Part shown: positions 51,602 to 60,831 of the stretch, piece by piece
Layout: each line of letters opens with the position of its first letter
Position numbering within the stretch: the stretch's first letter is position 1
From: Pedobacter alluvionis
Lineage (GTDB): Bacteria; Bacteroidota; Bacteroidia; Sphingobacteriales; Sphingobacteriaceae
Direction of reading: 5' to 3'
Assembly (NCBI RefSeq): GCF_003664035.1
Contig: NZ_RCCK01000012.1
Span: 248,001 to 312,000, forward strand
DNA length: 64,000 nt
The notes under the pieces: model-generated
Told to the model about the DNA's origin: nothing
What the model saw: only the letters and a program-made list of their open reading frames with translations
The model's database searches: none
Program-made: the position numbers and the translations under genes

Positions 51602-52897
51602 ATGAGCAGATACATTAAATATATTGTCGCACTCATTTTGCTTGGTGCGGGCTACAAAACCAGAGCTCAGGATATCCCACAGGTTTGGGATCTGAAAACG
51701 GCTATCGAGTATGCCAAAGAAAAAAACATCAACATCAATACCTTAAAGCTGAGTTCGCAAACTGCTGAGCAAAATTTAATTGCTTCAAAAGCCGCTGTAC
51801 TCCCAAATTTATCGGGAAATGTTTCACAAGCCATTACCAATTATAAATCCGGTTTGCAAAATACAAGTGGTTTTGGCTTAAGTTCAGATATGACGCTTTA
51901 CAATGGAAGTTATTTAAAAAACGACATTAAGGCCAAAGAACTCAGCCTGCAAACCGCAAATTTATCGGTAGAAGCAGCTAAAAACGATATTACCATCTCC
52001 ATCACCCAGGCCTATCTGAATATTTTATTGGCCAGAGAAAATATCACTTATTTAAAAGATCTGTTGACCACCAGCGAGGCCCAGGTTAAACAATCAGAAC
52101 AGCAATTTAAATTTGGAACCATAGCCAAAAAAGATTTATTGCAGTTGCAGGCCACTTATGCCAACGATAAATATACGTTGGTTACTGCAAAAAATACTTT
52201 ACAGCAAAATATTTTAACCTTAAAGCAACTGTTGCAAATTCCTACAAATACACCTTTCGAAGTAAGTACAACCGATACCGTTGCCGTTGCTCCAGCATTG
52301 GATAATTTAGCCTCGGCACAAGATCAAGCCTTGCGTACCCGTCCAGAAATTAAAAGCGGAGAATTGAATATCCAGCTTCAAAGCACCGAACTGGCCAAAG
52401 CAAAATCAACCTTACGCCCAACGCTGAGTTTAGGAGGATCGCTAAATACAGGCTATAACAATAATAATATCGGTGGTTATGGATACCAGTTAAATAATAG
52501 TTTTTATCAAAACTTAGGTTTAACACTTTCCATTCCGATTTTTGATAGAAAAGTAACCAAAACAAATGTGGCGAAAGCAAATATCGGCATTGAGCAGGCC
52601 CGTTTATCGCTTTTAGATGCCAAAACAACGTTGACTCAAAATGTAGAACGCGCTTACATTAACGTACAAAATGCAAACAGCCAATATGCCGCTGCGCAAG
52701 AGCAGTTTAAATATACAAGCGAGGCGTTAAGGATTTCTAACGCAGCTTTAAAAGAAGGTACCAATAACATTGTAGAAAACCTGCAACAGAAAAATTTATA
52801 TGTGCAGGCATTACAGGCCTTTGTTCAGGCAAAATATACAGCAAGCCTTTATACCAAAATCTATAACTTTTATACAGGAGTTCCTATTACTAACTAA
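51602..52897 (+). CDS. TolC-family outer-membrane efflux channel
   Basis: The 431-residue protein has a signal peptide ending near YKTRAQ and the repeated long helices of TolC proteins (for example NAEIKSGELNIQLQSTELAKAKSTLRPTLSLGG-type and SLLDAKTTLTQNVERAYINVQNANSQY segments). TolC trimers form the exit duct across the outer membrane. It starts the run tolC-macA-macB-macB-lytS-lytTR. The mature protein is somewhat shorter than E. coli TolC, as is usual for this branch. Confidence 0.92.
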   Translation: MSRYIKYIVALILLGAGYKTRAQDIPQVWDLKTAIEYAKEKNININTLKLSSQTAEQNLIASKAAVLPNLSGNVSQAITNYKSGLQNTSGFGLSSDMTLYNGSYLKNDIKAKELSLQTANLSVEAAKNDITISITQAYLNILLARENITYLKDLLTTSEAQVKQSEQQFKFGTIAKKDLLQLQATYANDKYTLVTAKNTLQQNILTLKQLLQIPTNTPFEVSTTDTVAVAPALDNLASAQDQALRTRPEIKSGELNIQLQSTELAKAKSTLRPTLSLGGSLNTGYNNNNIGGYGYQLNNSFYQNLGLTLSIPIFDRKVTKTNVAKANIGIEQARLSLLDAKTTLTQNVERAYINVQNANSQYAAAQEQFKYTSEALRISNAALKEGTNNIVENLQQKNLYVQALQAFVQAKYTASLYTKIYNFYTGVPITN

Positions 52898-52942
52898 AAT
52901 ACATGATGATGGCAACCGCCTAGTCTACTTAATATTTGAATC

Positions 52943-54136
52943 ATGAAAAAGAAAACAATATTTATTATCATCGGTATCGCAGTTGCATTATTTGCTGTTT
53001 GGTACTTCGCGCTGCGCAAAAAAGAACAGGTGGTTGTTCTCGAAACCGAAAAACCTAAAATGGGTTATATTTCAGAAAATGTTACAGCCACAGGAAAAGT
53101 GCAACCGGTAGACACGGTAGCTGTAGGTACCCAGGTTTCGGGAACCATTAAAACACTTTATGCAGACTTTAACTCGAAGGTTAAAAAAGGACAGTTATTG
53201 GCCGAATTGGATAAAACCCTGTTCGAAGCTACTGTAAATCAATATCAGGCTAATCTGGTAAGTGCTCAAAGTGCATTGGTTTACCAGCAGGGTAATTTCA
53301 GCCGGCAAAGCAACCTGTATAAGGTAGGTGCGGTGAGCAAAGCCGATTATGATAATGCACTATATACCTATAATGCTTCAAAAGCATCGGTTAATAGCAT
53401 TAAGGCTCAACTTGCTTCTGCTCAAAAGAATCTGTCACTGGCCAGCATTTATTCTCCCATTGATGGAACGGTGCTTTCAAGAAGTGTTAGTGAGGGAACA
53501 ACCGTAGCAGCCAGCTTCAGCACACCAACCATTTTCAGTATTGCTAAAGATCTGACTAAAATGCAGGTAGAAGCCTCTGTAGATGAAGCTGATGTAGGCG
53601 ACATCTCAAAGGGAGAAAGAGCAACATTTACTGTTGATGCCTTTTTAAACGATACCTTTAAGGGAATAATACAAGAAATCAGGTTAAGTCCGTCCATTTC
53701 CTCTAATGTGGTTACTTATAAAACCATCATCAATACTTCAAATGATGCGAATAAGTTAAAACCCGGTATGACAGCAAATATCACCATCTTCACTAAAGAG
53801 GTGAATAATGCGCTGCTTATTCCTACCAAAGCTATAAAGTTTGCTCCTGATTCAACTTTAGCGGGTAAATATCAAATGACCTGGGTTAATCCAGAAAGGA
53901 AACCTGCCGGAGCAGACGAGGCTTATGTTTGGGTACAAAAAAGTCCGAAAGAATTGGTGCAGAAGAAAATTAAAACCGGTATAAACGACAATACACATGT
54001 TGAAGTTTTATCAGGATTAGCAGCAGCAGATGTAGTGATTACAGGTTCACAGCGCACGGGTAAAAGTCAGGCGGCAGCACAAGGTCAATCTAGTCCTTTT
54101 ATGCCAAAACGCCCAGGCGGTAACAGAAGGAAATAA
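52943..54136 (+). CDS. MacA-like periplasmic adaptor
   Basis: The 397-residue protein has one N-terminal membrane anchor (about residues 4-22), a lipoyl/hairpin region (TGKVQPVDTVAVGTQVSGTIKTLYADFNSKVKKGQLLAELD) and a C-terminal beta-barrel and membrane-proximal domain. It fits the MacA branch of HlyD adaptors that link an ABC permease to TolC. A proline/glycine-rich tail ends the protein. Its stop overlaps the ATPase start by one base (TAATG). Confidence 0.92.
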   Translation: MKKKTIFIIIGIAVALFAVWYFALRKKEQVVVLETEKPKMGYISENVTATGKVQPVDTVAVGTQVSGTIKTLYADFNSKVKKGQLLAELDKTLFEATVNQYQANLVSAQSALVYQQGNFSRQSNLYKVGAVSKADYDNALYTYNASKASVNSIKAQLASAQKNLSLASIYSPIDGTVLSRSVSEGTTVAASFSTPTIFSIAKDLTKMQVEASVDEADVGDISKGERATFTVDAFLNDTFKGIIQEIRLSPSISSNVVTYKTIINTSNDANKLKPGMTANITIFTKEVNNALLIPTKAIKFAPDSTLAGKYQMTWVNPERKPAGADEAYVWVQKSPKELVQKKIKTGINDNTHVEVLSGLAAADVVITGSQRTGKSQAAAQGQSSPFMPKRPGGNRRK

Positions 54137-54882
54137 TGGAACAGAAGATATTAGATATACACGATTTAAAACGTGAGTTTGTAATGGGCGATCAAACCGT
54201 TAGGGCTTTAAAAGGAATCACTTTTGATATCAAGGCGGGTGAATTTGTAACCATTATGGGCAGTAGTGGCTCGGGTAAAACGACACTTTTAAACATTCTG
54301 GGTTGTTTAGACAAGCCTACTGAAGGCAGTTATCTGCTTGATGGTGTTGATGTGAAAAGCTTAAACCGTGACGAACTGGCTGGTTTGCGTAATACCAAGA
54401 TCGGCTTTGTTTTCCAGGCTTATAACCTGTTACCAAGAACATCGGCACTGGAGAATGTTGAATTGCCCTTATTTTACAACAAAACCATTACAGCGGAAGA
54501 ACGAAGAGAAAGAGCCATTAAATCACTCGAATCGGTAAAACTTGCAGAGCGTTTTGATCATACCCCAAGTCAGCTTTCTGGTGGTCAGCAGCAGCGTGTA
54601 GCCATTGCCAGGGCTTTGGTTAATCACCCGGTGATGATTTTGGCCGATGAGGCTACGGGAAACCTGGATACCCGAACCTCTTATGAGATTATGGCTTTGA
54701 TGCAGGAACTGAATGCAGAAGGAAAAACCATTGTTTTTGTAACGCATGAGCCTGATATCGCTGCTTTTAGTACCAGGACCATTATGCTTCGCGACGGAAA
54801 AATCCAAAAGGACAGCATTAACCAAAATCAACGTTCGGCCAAAGAGGCACTTGCTAATTTACCAGAATCGGATGATTACTAA
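54136..54882 (+). CDS. MacB-type ABC transporter ATPase
   Basis: The 248-residue ATPase is of the MacB/LolD type. It has Walker A GSSGSGKTTLLN near residues 44-55, Q-loop FQAYNLLP, the ABC signature LSGGQQQRVAIARAL, Walker B ILADEATGNLD and the switch histidine in FVTHEPD. It is a separate polypeptide from the membrane part, which is the next gene. Together with MacA and TolC it likely exports peptides, lipopeptides or drugs; the substrate is unknown. Confidence 0.95.
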   Translation: MEQKILDIHDLKREFVMGDQTVRALKGITFDIKAGEFVTIMGSSGSGKTTLLNILGCLDKPTEGSYLLDGVDVKSLNRDELAGLRNTKIGFVFQAYNLLPRTSALENVELPLFYNKTITAEERRERAIKSLESVKLAERFDHTPSQLSGGQQQRVAIARALVNHPVMILADEATGNLDTRTSYEIMALMQELNAEGKTIVFVTHEPDIAAFSTRTIMLRDGKIQKDSINQNQRSAKEALANLPESDDY

Positions 54883-54894
54883 TTTGAAAAGATC

Positions 54895-56118
54895 ATGAGC
54901 ATTATAAATTTATTAAAGATTGCCTTTAGGGCATTAAAAAGAAATAAGCTACGTGCTTTTTTAACTATGCTTGGCATCATTATAGGTGTGGCCGCAGTAA
55001 TTGCCATGATGGCCATTGGTGAAGGTTCGAAACAAAGTATCAGGTCTTCATTATCAGGAATGGGTTCGAACATGATTACCATCATGCCCCAAAGCAATGA
55101 ACCTGGCGGTGTACGTTTGCAGGGAAGCAGCATCCAGACTTTAAAACTGGAAGATATTATAGCGATTCAAAAATTACAATCTAAAAATATAAATGGTTTA
55201 TCGCCTGTGGTTTCTGCCAGCGGACAGGCCATTAAAGGTGGTTATAACTGGCCAACCACCATTACAGGGGTGAGTCCGGATTATCTGAACATCCGCCAAT
55301 TAAAACTTCAGGATGGTATTCTTTTTTCTGAAAATGATGTGAAAAGCTTTGCCAAGGTTTGCTTGTTGGGTAAAACCGTAATCGATAACCTATTTCCTGA
55401 CGGAAGCAACCCAATCGGGCAGATCATCAGGTTTAAAAATATTCCTTTTCAGGTAATTGGTATTTTAGAACCTAAAGGACAGAGTAATTTTGGCCAGGAT
55501 CAGGATGATATTATCCTTGCCCCTTTTACTACTGTACAAAAGAGAATTACGGCAACCAATTACCTACAGAGTATTTATGCTTCTGCCACTACCGAAGCTT
55601 CGAGCGCAGCTGCTACAACCGAAATTTCGGATGCTATAAGAGAAAGCCACAGGTTAACTGTGGCAGAAACCGACGATTTCCAAGTCCGTACACAGGCCGA
55701 GTTAATTAGCACCATCAGTTCAACCAGCAGCATGCTTACCGTACTTTTAACCGCTATTGCAGGTATTTCACTGTTTATCGGTGGTATTGGGATTATGAAT
55801 ATTATGTATGTTTCGGTTACCGAACGTACCCGCGAAATCGGTCTGCGCATGTCTATCGGGGCTCGTGGACAAGATGTTTTGATGCAATTTTTAATTGAGG
55901 CTATATTAATTAGTATTACCGGTGGAATTATCGGGGTAATTTTGGGTGTAAGTTCAGCATACCTCATCTCCTATTTCTTAAACTGGCCGATTTTAATCGC
56001 AGAATCTTCAATTATCATTTCCTTTGTTGTATGTGCCATTACTGGTGTTTTCTTCGGCTATTATCCAGCAAAAAAAGCCTCTAATTTAGATCCGATTGAT
56101 GCATTAAGATACGAATAG
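54895..56118 (+). CDS. MacB-type permease (FtsX family)
   Basis: The 407-residue protein has one N-terminal membrane helix (about 22-44), a large periplasmic MacB-PCD domain with AFRALKRNKLRAFLTMLGIIIGVAAVIAMMAIGEG before it, and three C-terminal helices of the FtsX domain, with ERTREIGLRMSIGARGQDVLMQFLIEAILIS between the second and third. This is the MacB fold split into separate ATPase and permease polypeptides. It sits 12 bases after the ATPase gene. Confidence 0.93.
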   Translation: MSIINLLKIAFRALKRNKLRAFLTMLGIIIGVAAVIAMMAIGEGSKQSIRSSLSGMGSNMITIMPQSNEPGGVRLQGSSIQTLKLEDIIAIQKLQSKNINGLSPVVSASGQAIKGGYNWPTTITGVSPDYLNIRQLKLQDGILFSENDVKSFAKVCLLGKTVIDNLFPDGSNPIGQIIRFKNIPFQVIGILEPKGQSNFGQDQDDIILAPFTTVQKRITATNYLQSIYASATTEASSAAATTEISDAIRESHRLTVAETDDFQVRTQAELISTISSTSSMLTVLLTAIAGISLFIGGIGIMNIMYVSVTERTREIGLRMSIGARGQDVLMQFLIEAILISITGGIIGVILGVSSAYLISYFLNWPILIAESSIIISFVVCAITGVFFGYYPAKKASNLDPIDALRYE

Positions 56119-56179
56119 CGATAAGCACTAATGCTAACGCCATCCCCGCACAAGCGTGGATCTTAAAGCATTTTAACAT

Positions 56180-56208
56180 AATCCCTGAAATAAATTCAGC
56201 GTGACAAA
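56180..56208. repeat. CCCTGAAATAAATTCAGCGTGAC REP-like unit
   Basis: CCTGAAATAAATTCAGCGTGAC lies in the 82-base gap between the permease and the kinase gene. The GTG inside it can open the kinase frame but is most likely just part of the repeat. Confidence 0.5.
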
Positions 56209-56263
56209 GCGTAAAAACATAATAAATAATAACTTAGCGATGCAAAGCGCCAAAGCAAAAATA

Positions 56264-57307
56264 ATGACAATTAATTTCTCCAAAAAGTGGATAAAAATTA
56301 CCCTTCATATTCTGGTATGGGTGGTTTTGATCACTTTACCTTATATAATTAATGTTAACCGTAGCCGTCCCCCTCACCCGCTAAGCAGTTATGAAGAAAA
56401 CCAGTTCCTGCGCTTAAATTTCATCAGTTACTTTTACTGGATTGCTATATTTTATTTAAATAATAAGGTTTTAATTCCATCATTTTTTTATAGAAAGAAA
56501 TATTTGTGGTATGGCTTATCGTTTGTTGGCTGTTTACTTTTGGCCATTACCATTCACTCTATATTATTCAGGATTTTACTGCCTGATTTTGATTTCAACC
56601 TTGGCCGTACACTTTGGTTTAATACACCAACATTTTTGTTGACTATTGCAGCCAGTGCGGCTTTTACCATGATTTCTGACCGGATTAACGAAGAGAAAAG
56701 AGCTTTGCAGCGCGAACAAGAGAACATGAAAACTGAACTTTCATTTTTACGTTCGCAGATCAGCCCACACTTTATTTTTAATGTTTTAAACAACATTGTG
56801 GCGCTGGTAAGACTAAAAAGTAACGAATTGGAGCCAACGGTGATGAAATTATCCGGTTTGATGCAATATATGCTTTATGAAACCGATGAAGAAAAAGTAT
56901 CCATCAAAACGGAAACCGAATACCTGAAGGCTTATATCGATCTGCAAAAACAACGTTTCGGCAAAAAAATAGTTATAGAAACAAACATTGATATAGAAAG
57001 AGAGTTTGATGAAATTGAACCTATGTTACTGATCCCGTTTATTGAAAATGCTTTTAAACATGGCGTTGGCATGATCGAAAAACCGCAGATTTTTGTTGAT
57101 TTAAAAACAGAAAACGAACTTTTGACGTTTACTGTCCGGAATAAATTTAGCGAAGATGATACTGAGGTAAAAGATGCTGCATCGGGCATTGGCCTTGCAA
57201 ATGTAAGCAGAAGGTTAAATTTACTTTATGGTAAAGAGCATCAGCTGGAAATTGAGAAAAAAAATGGCTGGTTTAATGTTTGCCTCACTTTAAAATTAAC
57301 AGTATGA
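56264..57307 (+). CDS. LytS-type sensor histidine kinase
   Basis: From the ATG at 56264 the protein has 347 residues: four membrane helices in the first 135 residues, a short linker, and a His_kinase/HATPase region. The phosphoacceptor lies in LRSQISPHFIFNVLNNI, and the ATP-binding N box is IPFIENAFKHGVG. This is the LytS/YehU-like kinase group that partners LytTR regulators. The frame is open upstream to a GTG at 56201 inside a REP-like unit, and an ATG at 56240 is also possible, so the exact start is uncertain. It overlaps the response regulator by four bases. Confidence 0.9.
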   Translation: MTINFSKKWIKITLHILVWVVLITLPYIINVNRSRPPHPLSSYEENQFLRLNFISYFYWIAIFYLNNKVLIPSFFYRKKYLWYGLSFVGCLLLAITIHSILFRILLPDFDFNLGRTLWFNTPTFLLTIAASAAFTMISDRINEEKRALQREQENMKTELSFLRSQISPHFIFNVLNNIVALVRLKSNELEPTVMKLSGLMQYMLYETDEEKVSIKTETEYLKAYIDLQKQRFGKKIVIETNIDIEREFDEIEPMLLIPFIENAFKHGVGMIEKPQIFVDLKTENELLTFTVRNKFSEDDTEVKDAASGIGLANVSRRLNLLYGKEHQLEIEKKNGWFNVCLTLKLTV

Positions 57308-58002
57308 TAAAATGTTTAGCCATTGATGATGAGCCTTTAGCCCTGCAATTACTGGCTGACAACATCAGCCGTATTCCTTTTTTAGAATTAGTGGCCAGTT
57401 GTGATGATGCTTTTGCTGCCAATAAAATCATGCAGGAACAATCGATAGATCTCATTTTTATCGATATCCAGATGCCGGGTATTACCGGCTTACAGTTTAT
57501 CCAGAGCTTGGTTAAAAAGCCAATGGTAATTATTGTTACAGCCTATAAACAGTATGCTTTGGACGGCTTTGCACTTGATGTGGTGGATTATTTAATGAAA
57601 CCGGTATCGCTCGATCGTTTTATGAAAGCCTGCAATAAAGCTAAAGACCTGTACGAACTCAAACAATCGGCAGAACATAACAACTTACCCAAACAGGATT
57701 ATATGTTTGTAAATGTTGGCTACAGTTTAATGAAAATTAGTTTTAATGAGATTACCTACATAGAAGGGCTCAAAGATTATATCCAGATCCATACCTCTAC
57801 AAGTCCAAAAGCCGCAGTGGTGCGTATGAGTATGAAAAGTATAGAAGAACAATTGCCAGCTTATTTAGAAAGGATCCACAAATCATTTATTGTAAATATT
57901 AATCAAATAACATCAATTAGAAAAAATGCTTTGTTTATTGATGATAAGGAATTGCCGGTAAGCGATAGTTATAAGCAGGTAATTGAAAAGTTGATTAAAT
58001 AA
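57304..58002 (+). CDS. LytTR response regulator
   Basis: The 232-residue protein has a receiver domain (about 1-118) with acidic pair DD at 8-9, the phosphorylation site Asp54 in IFIDIQMPG and lysine in YLMKPVSLD, and a LytTR DNA-binding domain (about 130-232) with KISFNEITYIEGLKDYIQIHT and RIHKSFIVNINQI. The ATG at 57304 overlaps the kinase stop (ATGA), so the pair is translationally coupled. It probably controls the efflux genes upstream, which lie in the same direction. Confidence 0.93.
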   Translation: MIKCLAIDDEPLALQLLADNISRIPFLELVASCDDAFAANKIMQEQSIDLIFIDIQMPGITGLQFIQSLVKKPMVIIVTAYKQYALDGFALDVVDYLMKPVSLDRFMKACNKAKDLYELKQSAEHNNLPKQDYMFVNVGYSLMKISFNEITYIEGLKDYIQIHTSTSPKAAVVRMSMKSIEEQLPAYLERIHKSFIVNINQITSIRKNALFIDDKELPVSDSYKQVIEKLIK

Positions 58003-58018
58003 TTTAATTAGCGCAACT

Positions 58019-58156
58019 TGTCATTCTGAACGTAGTGAAGAATCTGTAAACGATAAATACACATTTTCCTGATAACCCACAAGTCTAAAAGCAAGCAGTG
58101 GAAAAGCTTAAATTTTTACAAATAGCTTAGAGATTCTTCGTTCCTCAGAATGACAG
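58019..58156. repeat. GTCATTCTGAACG-class inverted repeat
   Basis: GTCATTCTGAACGTAGTGAAGAATCTG at the left and AGAGATTCTTCGTTCCTCAGAATGACA at the right are imperfect inverted arms separated by about 85 bases, like the perfect pair at 8403-8531. It lies between convergent genes. Confidence 0.65.
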
Positions 58157-58165
58157 CATGTAGCT

Positions 58166-59482
58166 CTAAACTGTTTTTACTTCATCCTCACTATAATCCT
58201 TAATATCAGTAATATATCCGTTTATCAAAAGAAAATCAAACAAGGGTTTAGCTTCAGGTGTTATTGGCATATTGGCTGTAGTAATTACCTGATTGGTCTT
58301 TTTATCCAGGAAAGGGTAAGCAAATAACCGCACATTAGTATTAAACATATCGTTTACGTAACTCAATAACTGGCCAGAGTAGTTTTCGCCGGTGAAGTTT
58401 TTAGAATTGAACACGAATTTTAAGTTATTGATGTTTGTTGCCAATCCCACACTCTTAGGCTTGCACCTTGCCAAATATTTCGCCAAACGGTTTTGGCGGG
58501 TAAAGTTAGATACGATTACGATGTTACCCGTATCGCACATTTCCTGTGCTCTTTTAGCCACTGTTTCCAGGTCAATATTATCAGGGGTTTCTTGTTCATC
58601 CGTTAAAACGTTGGTTAACAAAACCTCAATCATTACCGCTAAGTTCCCCTCTTCTACTTTATTGGTACGTTTAAACTGATCAGTAGCTTTATTGAATAAA
58701 TTAAAGTTAGGCAATGATTTCTGACCATATTTGGTCCTCAAAATCATGATATCCTTTTTATACAAAAGATCTTTAGCCTGACGAGGATGTGCGTCAGCGT
58801 CGAAAATGGCAGCGGCCGAGAAATCTTTCATAATCATATACAGATTAAGCAGGATATTATCTACGCCTGGAAAAGCAGGTCCTTTAACTGAAATTAAATC
58901 GATTTCTACCGATCCGATGGTTAAGTTATCAGCCAGCGATTCTACCATCATTTTAGGATCCTGATAATAGTAAAAAGCCGCGTAAAGTAAGTTTACACCA
59001 ATAATACCGAGCACACGCTGTTGCATATTTACGTCAGTATCCAACAAACGGACGTGAAAGAATATTTCATTTGGTAAACCACCCGGCTCATTTTGGAAAC
59101 GGATTCCAACCCAACCATGTGGTTCATTGGTGCGTTTGTAATTTAGCGTTGTTACAGTATCAGCAAAGGCAAAAAAAGTACGGCTTTCGTATTTCTCGCC
59201 TGATAAACGCTCGTTGAGTAAGCCAAATTCATGATCAAGCATCTGTAAAAGCCGGTTCTGACTTACATAACGGCCATTGGTTTCTGCTCCGTAAATGGCA
59301 TCGCTAAAAGTCATATCGTAAGCCGACATGGTTTTGGCAACTGTTCCAGATGCTGCGCCAGCATTAAAAAAGTTTCGTGAAACTTCCTGTCCAGCTCCTA
59401 TCTCGGCAAAAGTGCCGTAAATTCGTGGGTCAAGATTTATTTTTAGTGCTTTACGCTTTGTATCCAGAATTTCTCTCTCCAT
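58166..59482 (-). CDS. Conserved protein of unknown function
   Basis: This 438-residue soluble protein begins MEREILDTKRKALKINLDPR and contains GTFAEIGAGQEVSRNFFNAG followed by AASGTVAKTMSAYDMTFSDAIYG, a very conserved run. It has no signal peptide and no membrane helices. I recall full-length homologues across Bacteroidota and other phyla, often misnamed as TonB-dependent receptor or nucleotidyltransferase, but I cannot assign a function. Its start is 25 bases from the left edge of a 340-base intergenic stretch. Confidence 0.75.
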   Translation of the reverse strand: MEREILDTKRKALKINLDPRIYGTFAEIGAGQEVSRNFFNAGAASGTVAKTMSAYDMTFSDAIYGAETNGRYVSQNRLLQMLDHEFGLLNERLSGEKYESRTFFAFADTVTTLNYKRTNEPHGWVGIRFQNEPGGLPNEIFFHVRLLDTDVNMQQRVLGIIGVNLLYAAFYYYQDPKMMVESLADNLTIGSVEIDLISVKGPAFPGVDNILLNLYMIMKDFSAAAIFDADAHPRQAKDLLYKKDIMILRTKYGQKSLPNFNLFNKATDQFKRTNKVEEGNLAVMIEVLLTNVLTDEQETPDNIDLETVAKRAQEMCDTGNIVIVSNFTRQNRLAKYLARCKPKSVGLATNINNLKFVFNSKNFTGENYSGQLLSYVNDMFNTNVRLFAYPFLDKKTNQVITTANMPITPEAKPLFDFLLINGYITDIKDYSEDEVKTV

Positions 59483-59822
59483 GCCGCAAAAGTACGAAAA
59501 ATGAGATTAACGTGATTTTAAGAATGTAACTTAAAATCAATCTAAATACTACTGCTGGGATTCGTAATCCTGTCTCGATTTTTACATGGGATAAGGTTCT
59601 GTTTTGCAGAAAAGATGCTGAAATAAATTCAGCATGACGATATGAGCAAAAAAAATAAGGTTAATGCCATCCAGCATTAACCTTATAAAACCTAAACTTA
59701 AACCTATTATGAAACCTGCGTCAGTTATCCATCGCATCTGTATCAAATTCACCTGATGCAAGCTTCATAATCTTTGAAAAAACTAAACTATTATGAAAAA
59801 CCCTCTTTCGAGAATATTTTTA
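59483..59822. other. Intergenic region with terminator-like hairpin
   Basis: A REP-like unit (ATGCTGAAATAAATTCAGCATGACG) lies at 59616-59641 and a strong hairpin at 59653-59690. Two similar CTATTATGAAA segments (about 59705 and 59790) flank the rest. It separates the leftward unknown-function gene from the leftward hsp20 gene. No ORF above 20 codons looks real. Confidence 0.5.
59653..59690 (-). terminator. Intrinsic terminator downstream of hsp20
   Basis: TAAGGTTAATGC and GCATTAACCTTA form a 12-bp perfect stem around CATCCA; on the minus strand it is followed by TTTTTTTT. It lies about 135 bases beyond the hsp20 stop. Confidence 0.75.
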
Positions 59823-60257
59823 TTACGATACTATAATTTCTTTGTGCTGTAATTTAGCATCGTCTTTTTTGCTGATGTTAATTGATAAGATCCCGTCTTT
59901 ATATTCAGCAGTAATATTATCACCATCAGCACTGTCTGGTAAATTAAATGATCTTGCAAATGAGCTGTAATCAAATTCTTTACGCGTAAAATCTTTAGTT
60001 ACCTGGGTTTCGTCTTTTTTAACTTCTGCCCAAACAGAAAGTGTGTCTTTTTTTAAATTGATCTGGAAATCTTCTTTCTTCAAACCTGGAGCAGCCAGTT
60101 CAATTACATAAGCAGTTTCATTTTCATAAATGTTTACATTTGGTGATTTATCAACCAATTTGTTTTTACTTACTGCATCGCTAAACAATGAATCAAAAAC
60201 ATTGTTAAAGTAAGGAGCTGTGTTACGGGTTCTGTTGTTAAAATTTACTAGTGTCAT
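59823..60257 (-). CDS. Hsp20/alpha-crystallin small heat-shock protein
   Basis: The 144-residue chaperone has a short N-terminus, the crystallin domain from about residue 43 (NVNIYENETAYVIELAAPGLKKEDFQINL) and the C-terminal anchoring region. The conserved FARSFNLPDSADGDNITAEYKDGILSI motif is present, with GIL in the last strand. It binds unfolding proteins as an oligomer and is normally heat-induced; no CIRCE or sigma-32-like site is evident. A terminator lies downstream. Confidence 0.92.
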   Translation of the reverse strand: MTLVNFNNRTRNTAPYFNNVFDSLFSDAVSKNKLVDKSPNVNIYENETAYVIELAAPGLKKEDFQINLKKDTLSVWAEVKKDETQVTKDFTRKEFDYSSFARSFNLPDSADGDNITAEYKDGILSINISKKDDAKLQHKEIIVS

Positions 60258-60333
60258 ATCGCTTATCCTTTATTTTTTTAATTTTTAAATTGATAATACA
60301 CCATATTCAACTTATATACCAAACCAAAAATTT

Positions 60334-60819
60334 ATGATTTTAAAGACATTTTGGCAAAATAAACCTAAATCAAAAGACAAATTGACAGATATCAGGGCTT
60401 TTTCAGACGAATTCAACTATAAAACCAATATCCATTTGCGCTTTATTGATTTCGATATGATGGGGCACGTAAACAATTCCATTTACTTTACCTATTTAGA
60501 AATTGCCAGATCCAAATATTGGGAAGAAATTATAAAATGGAACTGGAAGAAAACCGGAATCGTGATTGCCCATGCAGAACTGGATTACATTTTACCTATT
60601 GTTTTGAATGATAAAATCGCCATACATGTAAAAACATCGAGGATTGGTAATACCAGTTTTGACCTGGATTACCAGATTGTGAAACTAAAAGGGACTGAAG
60701 AAGTAATTTGCAGTAAAGGTAAAACCGTTTGCATTGCAGTTAATTATACTACAGGCAAACCTACAGCTATCCCGGATGAAGAAAAGCAGAAAATGCTGGC
60801 TTTTGAGCAGTTAAAATAA
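60334..60819 (+). CDS. Acyl-CoA thioesterase (hot-dog fold)
   Basis: The 161-residue protein matches the 4HBT/YbgC-type thioesterases: HLRFIDFDMMGHVNNSIYFTYLEIARSKYWEEI carries the active-site aspartate and the H-V-N-N region. It hydrolyses acyl-CoA thioesters; chain length is unknown. It is divergent from hsp20 and followed by a REP-like element before the convergent dehydrogenase. Confidence 0.9.
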   Translation: MILKTFWQNKPKSKDKLTDIRAFSDEFNYKTNIHLRFIDFDMMGHVNNSIYFTYLEIARSKYWEEIIKWNWKKTGIVIAHAELDYILPIVLNDKIAIHVKTSRIGNTSFDLDYQIVKLKGTEEVICSKGKTVCIAVNYTTGKPTAIPDEEKQKMLAFEQLK

Positions 60820-60831
60820 TTGAATAGAACT

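Noticed and set aside
56201-56263. N-terminal extension of the LytS-type kinase from a GTG
   Set aside because: The GTG lies inside a dispersed repeat unit and the added residues are unlike the family; a later ATG was chosen.
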